Source: Bradyrhizobium sp. Rc3b (GTDB lineage Bacteria > Pseudomonadota > Alphaproteobacteria > Rhizobiales > Xanthobacteraceae). Taken from it: a stretch of DNA of 64,000 nt. A model generated the notes under the pieces. It was given only the letters and a program-made list of their open reading frames with translations. It was not told where the DNA came from and did no database searches. The DNA is taken from positions 489,034 through 553,033 of the forward strand of contig NZ_FOUS01000004.1 of the NCBI RefSeq assembly GCF_900114915.1. The letters run 5' to 3'. The translations under genes were made by a program, and so were the position numbers. Of the stretch, positions 43,027 through 52,645 are shown in pieces (position 1 is the first letter of the stretch; every line of letters begins with the position of its first letter).

Positions 43027-44703
43027 ATGCGCATCACCGCAAGATATTTGGCAACGACAAGCCTGGTTCTGGTCACCATGGCGGCGGCCTCGCCTTCATG
43101 GGCCGCCGATTTGGACGCTACATCGGCGATCGATACGGTCACGGTTTACCCCGATGGCGCCACCGTCACCCGCGTCATCACGGTCGACCTGCCGTCCGGG
43201 GATTCGACCCTGGTCGCCAAGGATTTCCCGCTTGGTCTCGATGCCTCCTCCATCCGGGTCGAGGGTGAGGGCGGCGCAAAGCTCACCATCGGCACGATCG
43301 ATGCGCGGTCGCCTCGCGCCGCGCCGGTCAATCTGCCCGAGCTGGAAAAGCGCATCGAGGCCTTGAACGATCAGCGCGCCGATTTGCAGGGCGCGATCGA
43401 CTCGGCGAATGCGCGGCGCAAGTTTGCGGAGCACTTTGCGGAAACCTCTCCCGCGGGGATCGGCGACAAGGGTGAGGCGCGGCCGATCGCCGAATGGCGC
43501 GCGGCCTTTGCTGCGGTCGGCGAAGAAATTGCGAGCGCCGACACCGTCATCCGCGATGCCACGCGCAAGACGCGGGAAATCGACCGGCAGATCGCCCAAC
43601 TCGAGGTCGAGCGCAAGGCCAAGCCGCCGAGCAAGCTCGAGGTTCGCATGGACGTTGCCGCGACTGCTGCGACGAAGGCGACGCTGCGCGTGACTTACGC
43701 CGTGCGCAATGCGCGCTGGATGCCGCTCTATGACGCTCGGCTCGACACCGGCGCCAAGGATCGCAAGCCGCAGCTCGAGCTGATCCGCCGCGCCGAGATC
43801 ACGCAATCGACCGGCGAGGATTGGTCCAACGTGACGCTCGGCGTCTCCACGACCCGCATCAGCCGCGGCGGCAGTGCGCCGGAGCTGCATTCGCTGGTCG
43901 CGCAATATCCACAGGTGCCGAAGCCGCTGGCAGCAGGTTCGGTCTCCGATCTGGCGCGGCCCGCGCCGGTTCTGCGACAGATGCAATCGCCAGCGATGGC
44001 CAAGATTGCGGAAGCGGCCGAGCCGCGCGAACGTGCCGACGAGCAGCAGGCAATTGCCGAGATCGGGGATTTCCAGGCGACGTTCAAAATTCCCGGCCGC
44101 GTCAGCCTCGGCGCCGCCGAGGGCGCCAAGAGCCTGCGGATTGCAGCGATGACGGTGCCCGCCGACCTGGCGGTCCGCGCCGCACCGGTGCTGGACCCGA
44201 CCGCCTTCCTCGAAGCCAGCTTCAAGCAGACCGATGACACGACGCTGCTGCCGGGCAAGGTCGCGATCTACCGCGACGGCGTCTTTGTCGGTCGCGGCAA
44301 GCTTTCCGCTTCCGCCAAGGACGACATCGTGCGGCTGGGCTTCGGCGCCGACGACAAGGTGAGAATCGAGCGCGCGGTGCTCAAGCGCAATGAGGGCTCG
44401 GCCGGTCTCCTGGTCACGACGTCCAAGACCGACGAGCGTACGTTCAAGACCACCATCCGCAACGGTCATGATTTCCCGATCAAGGTTGCGATCGAGGATC
44501 AGTTGCCGGTCAGCGAGAGCGAGGACATCGTCGTCGAAATGCTGCCCGCGACCACGCCGCCGACCGCCAGCAACATCCGTGACCGCCGCGGCGTGCTGGA
44601 ATGGTCGTTCGACGCCAAGCCGGGCGAAGTCAAGGATATCAACTTCGCCTGGCGCATCCGCTGGCCGAAGGACAAGAGCATGGTGATCGTCCCGGCGGGG
44701 TAG
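43027..44703 (+). CDS. DUF4139 (mucoidy inhibitor MuiA-like) secreted protein
   Basis: A 558-residue protein with a signal peptide (MAAASPSWA). It has a beta-rich N part, a coiled-coil pair of helices at about residues 100-205 (LEKRIEALNDQRADLQGAI and later TREIDRQIAQLEVERKAK) and a C-terminal DUF4139 barrel (LRVTYAVRNARWMPLYDAR, then ATLGVSTTRIS-like strands). The family includes MuiA, linked to capsule or stress phenotypes; biochemical role unknown. AGGAGGG lies 6 bases before the ATG. Confidence 0.8.
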   Translation: MRITARYLATTSLVLVTMAAASPSWAADLDATSAIDTVTVYPDGATVTRVITVDLPSGDSTLVAKDFPLGLDASSIRVEGEGGAKLTIGTIDARSPRAAPVNLPELEKRIEALNDQRADLQGAIDSANARRKFAEHFAETSPAGIGDKGEARPIAEWRAAFAAVGEEIASADTVIRDATRKTREIDRQIAQLEVERKAKPPSKLEVRMDVAATAATKATLRVTYAVRNARWMPLYDARLDTGAKDRKPQLELIRRAEITQSTGEDWSNVTLGVSTTRISRGGSAPELHSLVAQYPQVPKPLAAGSVSDLARPAPVLRQMQSPAMAKIAEAAEPRERADEQQAIAEIGDFQATFKIPGRVSLGAAEGAKSLRIAAMTVPADLAVRAAPVLDPTAFLEASFKQTDDTTLLPGKVAIYRDGVFVGRGKLSASAKDDIVRLGFGADDKVRIERAVLKRNEGSAGLLVTTSKTDERTFKTTIRNGHDFPIKVAIEDQLPVSESEDIVVEMLPATTPPTASNIRDRRGVLEWSFDAKPGEVKDINFAWRIRWPKDKSMVIVPAG

Positions 44704-44724
44704 GCTGTTCGCCCCAAACGAGAT

Positions 44725-44755
44725 GCGCTTCCTCTCCTTGCGGGGGAGGGAGCGC
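44725..44755. terminator. Hairpin between the DUF4139 gene and hmuV
   Basis: GCGCTTCCTCTCC / GGGGAGGGAGCGC, 13 positions with two wobble mismatches and a short loop, in the 56-base gap between convergent genes. Confidence 0.55.
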
Positions 44756-44759
44756 ACCT

Positions 44760-45563
44760 TCATCGTGGCGGCGGCGCCGCCTGCATCGACTGCGGAAGCA
44801 CGTAAGGCACGCCGTCGTCGCCTTGATGGACAACGGCATCGATCTCGAAGATCTCGCGGATGGTTTCGCGGGTGACGACATCCGCGCGCGAGCCATCTGC
44901 GGCGAGCCTGCCGCCAGCCAGCACGGCCAGCCGGTCGGCGAAGCGGATCGCGAGATTGAGGTCGTGCAGGATCGCGATCACGGCCGTGCCGCCGGCCGCA
45001 CGGCGGCGGGCGGCTTCGACGAGGTCGATCTGGTGGCGCAGATCCAGGCTCGAGGTCGGCTCGTCCAGCAGCAGGAGGCCCGGGCCGTGCTCGGCTTCGC
45101 CGCAGGCGAGCTGCACCAGCACGCGGGCGAAATGGGCGCGCTGCTGTTCGCCGCCTGATAGAGTCGGCAGTTGCCGTTCGCGGAAATGCGCGAGCCCAAC
45201 CTCGTCGAGGGCCGCGTCGGCGAGCGCGCCTGCTTCACGCGCGCTGCGCTCGCCCGCGCCCATCAGCACGATCTCCTCGACGGTGAAGGGGAAGGTGACG
45301 TTGATGTGCTGCGACAGCATCGCGCGGCGCGCGGCAAGCTCGCGCGGCCTAAAGCTGCCGATGTCACGCTGTTTCAGGCGCACCGCACCCTCGTTCGGGC
45401 GGAGATCGCCGGAGAGCAACCGCAGCAGCGTCGACTTGCCGGCACCGTTCGGGCCGATGATCGCGACCATCTCTCCGGCCGCAACCGTCAGGTCGACGCC
45501 ATCGAGCAGCGTCGCGCGGCCGGCGCGCTTGCTCAAGCCGCGCGCCTCGATCACGGCGCTCAT
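44760..45563 (-). CDS. hmuV: Haem ABC transporter ATPase
   Basis: A 267-residue ATPase. Walker A is IIGPNGAGKSTLLRLLSG, signature TLSGGEQQRAHFARVL and Walker B LLLLDEPTSSLD. HmuV energises haem import across the inner membrane. It overlaps the permease stop and lies last in hmuT-hmuU-hmuV order on the minus strand. The frame is open far upstream through hmuU, but the ATG at 45563 begins at the family start MSAVIEARGLSKRAG. Confidence 0.94.
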   Translation of the reverse strand: MSAVIEARGLSKRAGRATLLDGVDLTVAAGEMVAIIGPNGAGKSTLLRLLSGDLRPNEGAVRLKQRDIGSFRPRELAARRAMLSQHINVTFPFTVEEIVLMGAGERSAREAGALADAALDEVGLAHFRERQLPTLSGGEQQRAHFARVLVQLACGEAEHGPGLLLLDEPTSSLDLRHQIDLVEAARRRAAGGTAVIAILHDLNLAIRFADRLAVLAGGRLAADGSRADVVTRETIREIFEIDAVVHQGDDGVPYVLPQSMQAAPPPR

Positions 45564-46651
45564 AGCGAGGCGAGCCCGCGCTGCCGCAGCAGGATGAAGA
45601 GGAAGACCGGCGCGCCGACCGCTGCGGTCAGGATGCCGATCGGCATCTCCGCCGGCGCCACGATGGTGCGCGCCAGCGTGTCGGCGCCGACCATCAGGAT
45701 CGCGCCGAGCAGGACCGAGGCCGGCAGCAGCAGTCGATGCGCAGGTCCAATGACGAGACGGAGCAGATGCGGCACGACGATGCCGACGAAGCCGATGACG
45801 CCGCTGATCGACACCGCGACGCCGGTCATGGCGGAGACCATGACGATCGAGATTCGCTTGAGACGCTCGACGTCGACGCCGCCGTGAAAGGCGTCGGCCT
45901 CGCCGAGCACCAGAAGATCGAGGCCGCGCGCGATGAAGGCACAGGCGCCAAGCCCGATGATGAGGATGGGCGCCAGCATGGCGGCCTTGGTCCAGGTCGC
46001 CCCGCTCATCGAGCCCAGCAGCCAGAACGTGATGTCGCGGAGCTGGCGGTCGTCGGCGACGAACACCAGCAGCCCGATGCCGGCATTGGCGATGGCGGTG
46101 ATGGCGACGCCGGCCAGCAGGAAGACCGCGATCGAGGTGCGTCCCGAGCGGCTCGAGATGCCGTAGAGGATCGCGGTCGTGGCCAGCGATCCCGCGAATG
46201 CCGCGAGCGGCAGGAGCTCGGTCTGGAGGAAGCGCAGCGTCTCGCCGAAGCGCGAATCGGTGAAGACGATCGCGCTTGCGGCTGCGAGCGCGCCGCCGCT
46301 GGAGACACCGACCAGCGCGGGATCGGCGAGCGGATTGCGAAACAGCCCTTGCATGATCGCGCCGGCGGCCGCGAGCAGGCCGCCGACCATCGCCGCCGCC
46401 GCGATCCGGGGGACGCGGATCGACCACAGCACGAGCTGGTCGCGGGCCGTCATGGCCGTGCTTTCGCCTGATAGCCCCAGTGCAGCAGGCAGGCGGGAGA
46501 GGGGAATGCCGGCGGCGCCGAAGCTCAGCGCCACGATCGCGGCGACCGCGAGCAATGCGATCAAGAGAGGAATTGCGAGTGATGCGGACCGCCGCCGCGC
46601 GTTGGCGCGTCGTTCCGTGCCGCGCGCTTCCATGCCGATCGCCACGCTCAT
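45560..46651 (-). CDS. hmuU: Haem ABC transporter permease
   Basis: A 363-residue FecCD-type permease with about nine to ten membrane segments. It has RVPRIAAAAMVGGLLAAAG, GLFRNPLADPALVGVSSGGA and the late VISGVIGFVGIVVPHLLRL-type motif (GFVGIVVPHLLR). It pairs with HmuV and receives haem from HmuT. The ATG at 46651 overlaps the hmuT stop by ATGA. Confidence 0.94.
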   Translation of the reverse strand: MSVAIGMEARGTERRANARRRSASLAIPLLIALLAVAAIVALSFGAAGIPLSRLPAALGLSGESTAMTARDQLVLWSIRVPRIAAAAMVGGLLAAAGAIMQGLFRNPLADPALVGVSSGGALAAASAIVFTDSRFGETLRFLQTELLPLAAFAGSLATTAILYGISSRSGRTSIAVFLLAGVAITAIANAGIGLLVFVADDRQLRDITFWLLGSMSGATWTKAAMLAPILIIGLGACAFIARGLDLLVLGEADAFHGGVDVERLKRISIVMVSAMTGVAVSISGVIGFVGIVVPHLLRLVIGPAHRLLLPASVLLGAILMVGADTLARTIVAPAEMPIGILTAAVGAPVFLFILLRQRGLASL

Positions 46652-47601
46652 TGCCGGCAATTCGCCGCCGACAGCGCCGAGGTGAAGGCAGCGCCCGGTT
46701 CGGCCAATCCCGGATAGAGTTTCACCGAAAGGTCGCGCGCCGCCGCCGCCGTCCGTGGCCCGAAACCGAGCAGATAGAGCCCGTCCATGGTGATGAGGCT
46801 CTTGTTGGCCACGACCGGCGTCAGGGCGAAGCCGGGATGGGCATAGATCGCGTCGGCCTGCAGCGAGTCCTTGCCACGCTCGATCGACAGCACCACGTCG
46901 GGTCCTGCCGCCGCGATCGCCTCGTCACCGATGATCTTGTAGCCGTCGAAATCGTCGACGGCATTCGCGGCGCCGGCGAGCTGGATGATCTCGTTGGCCG
47001 CGGTCTTGTGGCCGGCGACCATGGCGCGCCCGTTCTGGAGCGACATCACGAATATCACACGCACCGGCTTGGTCACCTTGGCGCGCAGGGCGCGCAGTTG
47101 GGCAAAATCGGCGCCGACCGCGGCGCTCAGGCACGCGGCGCGTGCGTCGACACCCATGGCGTGGCCGACCAGCCTTATCTTCTCGATCAGTCCGTCCTCG
47201 GAGAAGGTGTCGGGCACCAGCACCAACGGCACTTTCGCCGTTTCCAGGATCTCCATGGTCGCGTGCGGGCCCGAGCCCTGAATCGCCAGGATCAGGGTGG
47301 GATTGAGACCCAACACGCCTTCGGCGGAGATCTGGCGCATGTAGCCGACGTTGGGTTTGTCTTGCAGCGCCGCCGCTGGATAAAGGCTGGTGGTGTCGAC
47401 GCCGACCAGCCGGTTCTCGAGCCCGAGCGCATAGATGATCTCGGTGATGGCGCCGCCGATCGAGACCGTGCGCGCGAAGTCGGTCACGGCGACGTCGCGA
47501 TTGCGCGCGTCATGCACGGTGATGCCGGCGGCGTGCGCGGCAGAGGCGAGCGCGATCGTGCTGGAGAGCAGGAGGCTTGCGAGGGTGCGACAAAATGTCA
47601 T
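46648..47601 (-). CDS. hmuT: Periplasmic haem-binding protein
   Basis: A 317-residue class III binding protein. Signal peptide LLLSSTIALASAAHA is followed by VSIGGAITEIIYALG and VGVDTTSLYPAAALQDKP, the HmuT pattern with a Tyr that can ligate haem. It binds haem after outer-membrane uptake. It follows hmuP by 6 bases. Confidence 0.93.
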   Translation of the reverse strand: MTFCRTLASLLLSSTIALASAAHAAGITVHDARNRDVAVTDFARTVSIGGAITEIIYALGLENRLVGVDTTSLYPAAALQDKPNVGYMRQISAEGVLGLNPTLILAIQGSGPHATMEILETAKVPLVLVPDTFSEDGLIEKIRLVGHAMGVDARAACLSAAVGADFAQLRALRAKVTKPVRVIFVMSLQNGRAMVAGHKTAANEIIQLAGAANAVDDFDGYKIIGDEAIAAAGPDVVLSIERGKDSLQADAIYAHPGFALTPVVANKSLITMDGLYLLGFGPRTAAAARDLSVKLYPGLAEPGAAFTSALSAANCRQ

Positions 47602-47607
47602 TACAGG

Positions 47608-47814
47608 TTACTTCGTCAGGATCAGCTTGTTCTGCGAGGTCAGGCGAAGACGATAGCTGTCCTCGCCGTGCGCGATGATGATCTCGCGCTCGACCGCAAA
47701 CAGCTCGCGACTGTCGATCCGGCTCCCACGCATGGTGAGGGTTCGCGTTGTCGCAGAAGGGCTTCCTGCCGACCCCGCCGCGTCGCCGCTGCTGTCTCCT
47801 GATGTTGCCGACAT
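47608..47814 (-). CDS. hmuP: HemP/HmuP family haem-uptake regulator
   Basis: A 68-residue protein whose C-terminal half is the HemP signature: DSRELFAVEREIIIAHGEDS then YRLRLTSQNKLILTK. In B. japonicum HmuP is reported as a coactivator, with Irr, of the haem-uptake genes. The ATG at 47814 is chosen since the upstream extension is unrelated to the family. It is the first gene of the minus-strand hmuP-T-U-V operon. Confidence 0.88.
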   Translation of the reverse strand: MSATSGDSSGDAAGSAGSPSATTRTLTMRGSRIDSRELFAVEREIIIAHGEDSYRLRLTSQNKLILTK

Positions 47815-47927
47815 GTTGGGTGTGATGCGCTTTCGAAACTCTGGAGTGCTGCTTGTTTGTATAAGCGGCACGAAGCGCATTCCAACGGCCGCAATTTACA
47901 ATCGATATAAACTGCAAGCTGATGTCA

Positions 47928-47956
47928 TTGACCGTCAGAGTGTTGCCACGTAACCA
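47928..47956 (+). promoter_or_regulatory. Possible promoter of the haem receptor gene
   Basis: TTGACC at 47928 and TAACCA at 47951 with 17 bases between, about 120 bases before the receptor start. A match to a vegetative consensus, with weak -10. Confidence 0.3.
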
Positions 47957-48008
47957 ATTATGGCGGCGGGGTGACTTGCCCGCGTCTCGAGAAAATCAGC
48001 CAGCCAGT

Positions 48009-48025
48009 CGTTCGCGTTGCGAACG
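48009..48025. promoter_or_regulatory. Perfect dyad upstream of the haem receptor gene
   Basis: CGTTCGC - GTT - GCGAACG, 7-base perfect arms, 54 bases before the receptor start. Could be an operator or a leader hairpin. No canonical Irr/ICE box was seen in this region. Confidence 0.45.
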
Positions 48026-48078
48026 CACGCCAGCCAAACGACCTGAAAAAATAGAGTGAAGTGCAGGCTGGGGCTGAT

Positions 48079-50430
48079 ATGGCTGACGGGGCTAGGTATT
48101 CGCGCGCCTTGATTTTGGGCGCGTCGGTGGTTTCATTTGCGGCAATGACGACGGAGAGCGGTCTTGCGCAGACCGCCGCGCCGCAGGCCGAAAGTGCGTC
48201 GACGGAACGGCCGAGGCAAGCCAGGCGCAAGCCGACCAAGCCGCTGGTCGCGCAACAGGCAGCGCCGGAGGTCCTCAACGCCCGAGCCCAGGCCGGCGGC
48301 ACCGCGCCGGTTCAGACGCTCGACACCATCACGGTCGCTGCAACGAAAACCAAGGAGCGCGCGATCGATGCGCTCGCGCCGGTCAGCTCCATTTCGCTCG
48401 ACCAGATCCAGGGTCTTCAGCCGAACCGGCTGTCGGGCATCTTCTATGCTGTACCCGGCGTGTCGTTCCAGGAACGCGGCGACGATCCCGCGACCGTCAT
48501 CAACATCCGCGGCCTGCAGGATTTCGGCCGCGTCGCCGTGGTCGTCGACGGCGCGCGGCAGAATTACCAGCGCACCGGCCACAACGCCAACGGCTCCTTC
48601 TTCCTCGATCCCGAATTGATCGGCGGTGTCGACGTCGTGCGCGGTCCGACCGCCAACATCTACGGCTCCGGCGCAATCGGCGGCCTGGTCTCGTTCCGCA
48701 CCAAGGACATCGACGACGTGCTACGTCCTGGCGAGCGCTGGGGCGTCGATCTCTCCGGCTCCTACGGCTCCAACAACAATCGCGGCCTCGGCTCGGTCTT
48801 CGGCGGCGTGCGCGCCACGCCCGACGTCGATATCTTCGGCGGCGCGGTCTATCGCACCCAAGGCAATTACAAGGACGGCAACGGCACCGAGATCGGCAAC
48901 ACCGGCAACCAGGTCGAGGCCGGGCTGATGAAGCTCACGGTGCGGCCCGCGATCGGCCACGAGGTCAAGTTCGGCGCCGTCTTTCAGGACTACCAGTACG
49001 ATGTCGGCCAGTTCAACCGCGGCCCGGTCGCGACGGCGGCGCAGCGCGCGCTGTATCAGGGCTCGTCGGTCTATGCGTCCGACACCAAGAACTACACCGG
49101 AACGGTGACCTGGAACTATTCGCTGCCGAGCGACAATCTGTTCGACTCGCACATATCGGTCTACGGCAATCGCACCGACAACGACCAGACCAAGACCTAT
49201 CACTACTCGACATCCGGCGCGGCCTATTGCGGCGCCGGCAATGTCGGCAACAACATCTCCGGCTGTGTCGGCGACAAGCGCGGCTATGTCCTCGATACGT
49301 TTGGCTTCGACGCCAACAACACCACGCGCTTCAACGTCGGCGACTGGCGCAATGCCGTGACCTACGGCGTCGACGCATTCCAGGACGACGTCATTACGAC
49401 CGACAGCCGCGGCAATTCCAACATCACCACGCCGGGTGGCATCCGCACCGTGTCGGGCGGCTTCATTCAACTGAAACAGAACTACAACACCTGGTTCGAG
49501 GCGGTGAGCGCGATCCGCTATGACCGTTACAATCTGCAGTCCGGCGGTACCAATGCGAGTGGCGATCGCTTCTCGCCCAAGATCACCCTCGGTGTGACGC
49601 CGGTCCCGGGCTTCCAGCCTTATGTCAGCTACGCCGAAGGCTATCGCGCCCCATCGATCACCGAGACGGTGATCTCCGGCGCGCACGCAACCGGTGGCGG
49701 ACCGGCCTTCTTCCCCTGTCCTGACGGCACTGTTGGCCTGTTCTGCTTCCTGCCCAACCCGAACCTCCGTCCTGAGGTCGGCAAGAACAAGGAGGTCGGC
49801 TTCAATCTGAAGTACGATAACATCTTCAGCGCCAATGACTCGTTCCGCGGCAAGATCAATCTGTTCCGCAACGATGTCAGCGATTACATCGACCTCGTCG
49901 CCTCGGCGCGGGTCGCGGTGCCACCGTTCGGCTCTTTCAGCCAGTTCTACCAGTACCAGAACATCGCCAATGCCCGCATCCAGGGTTTCGAGGCGGAGAC
50001 GATGTACGATGCCGGCAGCTGGTTCATCGGTGTCGCCGGTCATTACATCCAGGGCAAGAACGCTGTCACCAATGTCGGGCTCGCGACCATCACCCCGCGC
50101 AAGGTCGTCACGACCGGTGGCGTCCGCCTGCTCGATCGCACCCTGATCCTGTCGGCGCAATGGGCCTCGTTTGGTGCCAACAACGATGTACCCGTCGGCT
50201 ATCTGCCTGCGACCGGCTACGAGCTGGTCAATTTGTACATGACCTACAATGCGACCAGGGACATCGTGTTCACGGCTTCGATCGACAATCTCTTGAACCA
50301 GTACTACCGGCCTTACGCCATTCCCGGCAGCTCGACCGACGGCACGTCGCAGAACGACGTGCTGTGGTCAGCCCCGGGACCGGGCAGGGTCTACAAGGCC
50401 GGCATGAAGATTCACTTTGGAGGTGCGTAG
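48079..50430 (+). CDS. hmuR: TonB-dependent haem/haemoglobin receptor
   Basis: A 783-residue outer-membrane receptor. A leader of about 25 residues precedes a Pro/Ala linker, the TonB box-like DTITVAATKTKERAIDALAP, the plug domain with VPGVSFQERGDDPATVINIR and RGPTANIYGSGAIGGLVSF, and a 22-strand barrel ending in GRVYKAGMKIHFGGA. It would import haem from the surface, energised by the ExbBD-TonB set downstream. The ATG at 48079 is preferred over the GTG at 48061 on ribosome-site spacing. Confidence 0.92.
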   Translation: MADGARYSRALILGASVVSFAAMTTESGLAQTAAPQAESASTERPRQARRKPTKPLVAQQAAPEVLNARAQAGGTAPVQTLDTITVAATKTKERAIDALAPVSSISLDQIQGLQPNRLSGIFYAVPGVSFQERGDDPATVINIRGLQDFGRVAVVVDGARQNYQRTGHNANGSFFLDPELIGGVDVVRGPTANIYGSGAIGGLVSFRTKDIDDVLRPGERWGVDLSGSYGSNNNRGLGSVFGGVRATPDVDIFGGAVYRTQGNYKDGNGTEIGNTGNQVEAGLMKLTVRPAIGHEVKFGAVFQDYQYDVGQFNRGPVATAAQRALYQGSSVYASDTKNYTGTVTWNYSLPSDNLFDSHISVYGNRTDNDQTKTYHYSTSGAAYCGAGNVGNNISGCVGDKRGYVLDTFGFDANNTTRFNVGDWRNAVTYGVDAFQDDVITTDSRGNSNITTPGGIRTVSGGFIQLKQNYNTWFEAVSAIRYDRYNLQSGGTNASGDRFSPKITLGVTPVPGFQPYVSYAEGYRAPSITETVISGAHATGGGPAFFPCPDGTVGLFCFLPNPNLRPEVGKNKEVGFNLKYDNIFSANDSFRGKINLFRNDVSDYIDLVASARVAVPPFGSFSQFYQYQNIANARIQGFEAETMYDAGSWFIGVAGHYIQGKNAVTNVGLATITPRKVVTTGGVRLLDRTLILSAQWASFGANNDVPVGYLPATGYELVNLYMTYNATRDIVFTASIDNLLNQYYRPYAIPGSSTDGTSQNDVLWSAPGPGRVYKAGMKIHFGGA

Positions 50431-50524
50431 CCGCCAGCTTCGCAGCACCACATCTCCGCCGGGCCGCGCTGATGCTCCAGCGCGGCTTCGGCGTGTTTCG
50501 TTTTGATCAGAAGGAGAGACTTTG

Positions 50525-50857
50525 ATGTTCATCGCCATGAATCGTTTCCAGGTGAAGAAGGGCGCGGAGACCGCGTTCGAAACCGTCTGGGCCACCCGTG
50601 AATCCTATCTTGGCAGCGTGCCGGGCTTCGTCGAGTTTCACCTGCTGAAGGGCCCTGAGGCCGACGACCACACGCTCTATTCGTCGCACACCACCTGGGT
50701 CGACAAGGCGGCGTTCGAGGCCTGGACGCGCTCGGACCAGTTTCGTCGTGCCCATGCCCGCGCCGACAACTCGACCGGCGAGAGCCTGTATCTCGGCCAT
50801 CCCAAGTTCGAAGGCTTTGAGGTGATCCAGAGCGAGCGCAAGGCCGCGGCCGCCTAG
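50525..50857 (+). CDS. hmuQ: IsdG-type haem-degrading monooxygenase, HmuQ-like
   Basis: A 110-residue antibiotic-biosynthesis-monooxygenase-fold protein. FIAMNRFQVKKGAETAFETVW, PGFVEFHLLKGPEADDHTLY and FRRAHARADNSTG (with the His expected to bind haem) match IsdG/HmuQ. B. japonicum HmuQ and HmuD degrade haem and release iron; the one in the haem cluster was named HmuQ. The start at 50525 has AGGAG 8 bases upstream. It follows the receptor in the probable operon. Confidence 0.85.
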   Translation: MFIAMNRFQVKKGAETAFETVWATRESYLGSVPGFVEFHLLKGPEADDHTLYSSHTTWVDKAAFEAWTRSDQFRRAHARADNSTGESLYLGHPKFEGFEVIQSERKAAAA

Positions 50858-50881
50858 ATTGCAATGGCAGAGGAGCCGGAC

Positions 50882-51397
50882 ATGTTGAGCACCGATCTTG
50901 CCGATCTCAGGGCCCATATGGCCGACAATCCGAGCGCGGTGATCGAGGACGTTGCGCGCCAGCGCAAGGTCACCCCGCGCAGCGTGATCGAGGCGCTGCC
51001 ATCCTCCATGGTGCATATTGGCGGCGGCGCGCATTTTGCCGCCGCCATGCAGGACATCGCGGAGTGGGGCGAGGTCACGCTGATCGTGCACACCGATGAC
51101 GCGATATTCGAGTTCACGGGCGCCATTCCCGCGGGCGAGATCGGCCGCGGCTACTTCAACCTGATGCAGCCGAAGGGTCTGCACGGCCATCTTCGCCACG
51201 AGCGCTGCGCGGGCGTCGCCTTCGTCGAGCGCCCGTTCATGGGCAAGTCGTCGGCCTTCGTCGCGTTCGTGAACGCCGACGGCGGCATCATGTTCAAGGT
51301 CTTCGTCGGTCGCGACGAGACAAGGGCGCTGCGGGCTGATCAGCTGGCGCGGTTCCGGCAGCTCGCGGCCCGGATCGCGGCGCAGCCGGCTGCGTAG
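50882..51397 (+). CDS. hutX: HutX-type haem-utilisation protein
   Basis: A 171-residue protein of the HutX/HuvX group. An N-terminal helical part ([21 protein letters not shown]) is followed by the conserved core VMLPSS-like [20 protein letters not shown] and [19 protein letters not shown]. HutX is considered a cytoplasmic haem-carrier. GAGGAG 6 bases before the ATG at 50882 fits. Together with the IsdG-type enzyme it handles incoming haem. Confidence 0.88.
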   Translation: MLSTDLADLRAHMADNPSAVIEDVARQRKVTPRSVIEALPSSMVHIGGGAHFAAAMQDIAEWGEVTLIVHTDDAIFEFTGAIPAGEIGRGYFNLMQPKGLHGHLRHERCAGVAFVERPFMGKSSAFVAFVNADGGIMFKVFVGRDETRALRADQLARFRQLAARIAAQPAA

Positions 51398-51423
51398 CTT
51401 TCTTTTGTTGTCGGGAGATCAGG

Positions 51424-52194
51424 ATGCAAGGCAAGTCCAGGCTTCGGCAAATGGTCGTTGCAATCGCGCTGGCGCCGACACCGGCCTTCGCGATCGACGA
51501 AGCCCTGTTACCGCGCAATCTGTCGCCCTGGGGCATGTTCGTCAGCGCCGACATCATCGTGAAGACGGTGATGATCGGGCTCGCCGTCGCCTCGCTGGTG
51601 ACATGGACGGTGTGGCTCGCCAAGACCATCGAGCTGCGTCGCAAGGGTGCACTCGCCTTGCGGCGGACGCGCGCGCTCGAAGGCAACATGACGCTGGCCG
51701 AGATATCGTCACGGGCCGGTGACGCGCGCGACGCCGTCGCCCAGCTGATCCAGTCCTGCGCCAGGGAAGCCGAGCTCTCCGGCGGCATCCTCGACGACGG
51801 CCTCCAGGAGCGGGTGGCGCTGCGGCTCGAGCGGGTGGAGGCGGCAATGTCCAGACAGATCGCGCGCGGCACCGGCGTGCTCGCGACCATCGGCGCCACT
51901 GCGCCTTTCGTCGGCCTGTTCGGTACCGTCTGGGGCATCATGAACGCCTTCATCGGCATCTCCGAGAGCCACACCACCAGCCTCGCGGTGGTCGCGCCGG
52001 GCATCGCGGAGGCGCTGCTCGCCACCGCGCTCGGCCTCGTCGCGGCGATCCCGGCGGTGGTGATCTACAATCATCTGGTCCGCGGTATCGCCAATTACCG
52101 CGCGCTGCTCGGCGATGCCTCGGCGCAGCTGATGCTGCTGGTCAGCCGTCAGCGCGACCACAGGGAGTTCCGCCTGGCGCGGGCGGCGGAGTAG
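51424..52194 (+). CDS. exbB: TonB-system energiser ExbB
   Basis: A 256-residue membrane protein with a signal-like start (APTPAFA), three membrane segments and the typical [21 protein letters not shown] followed by [17 protein letters not shown]. ExbB-ExbD uses the proton gradient to energise TonB. It follows hutX by 26 bases with a GGGAG site. Confidence 0.94.
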   Translation: MQGKSRLRQMVVAIALAPTPAFAIDEALLPRNLSPWGMFVSADIIVKTVMIGLAVASLVTWTVWLAKTIELRRKGALALRRTRALEGNMTLAEISSRAGDARDAVAQLIQSCAREAELSGGILDDGLQERVALRLERVEAAMSRQIARGTGVLATIGATAPFVGLFGTVWGIMNAFIGISESHTTSLAVVAPGIAEALLATALGLVAAIPAVVIYNHLVRGIANYRALLGDASAQLMLLVSRQRDHREFRLARAAE

Positions 52195-52198
52195 GCTC

Positions 52199-52645
52199 AT
52201 GGCTGCGAAGCTCGGCGCGCGCGGGGGATCTCCGCTCAAGCGCGGTGACCCGGATGATCTCGACGTCGTCAACGAGATCAACGTCACGCCGTTCATCGAC
52301 GTGATGCTGGTGCTGCTGATCATCTTCATGGTGGCAGCCCCACTCGCCACCGTCGATATCGGTGTCGAGCTGCCCGCGACCGCAGCCGAGCCGGCGCCGC
52401 GGCCGGACAAGCCGACCTTCGTGACGGTGAAGCCGGATCTCACAATTGCCGTTGGCGAGGACACGATGGCCCGCGACGGTCTCGCCGCCGCCCTCGATGC
52501 CGTCATCAAAGGCCGTAAGGACGAGCGCATTTACCTGCGCGCCGACAAGGCCGTCTCCTACGGCGACCTGATGGAGGTGATGAACACCCTGCGTAACGCC
52601 GGCTACCTCAAGGTCGCCCTCGTCGGCCTCGACGGACGCAACTGA
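52199..52645 (+). CDS. exbD: TonB-system energiser ExbD
   Basis: A 148-residue protein with one N-terminal membrane helix (NEINVTPFIDVMLVLLIIFM), carrying the conserved Asp in FIDVMLVLL, and a periplasmic domain ending VMNTLRNAGYLKVALVGL. It overlaps tonB by one base (TGATG). Confidence 0.94.
   Translation: MAAKLGARGGSPLKRGDPDDLDVVNEINVTPFIDVMLVLLIIFMVAAPLATVDIGVELPATAAEPAPRPDKPTFVTVKPDLTIAVGEDTMARDGLAAALDAVIKGRKDERIYLRADKAVSYGDLMEVMNTLRNAGYLKVALVGLDGRN

Noticed and set aside
45564..46427. Upstream open extension of hmuV into hmuU
   Set aside because: The frame is open but encodes Arg-rich sequence antagonistic to family structure; hmuU is on the same strand in another frame.
47815..48078. 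Iron-control element (Irr/ICE-type TTTAGAA...TTCTAAA)
   Set aside because: I looked for the motif in the hmuP-receptor spacer and did not find a convincing match; only weak AT-rich similarity.
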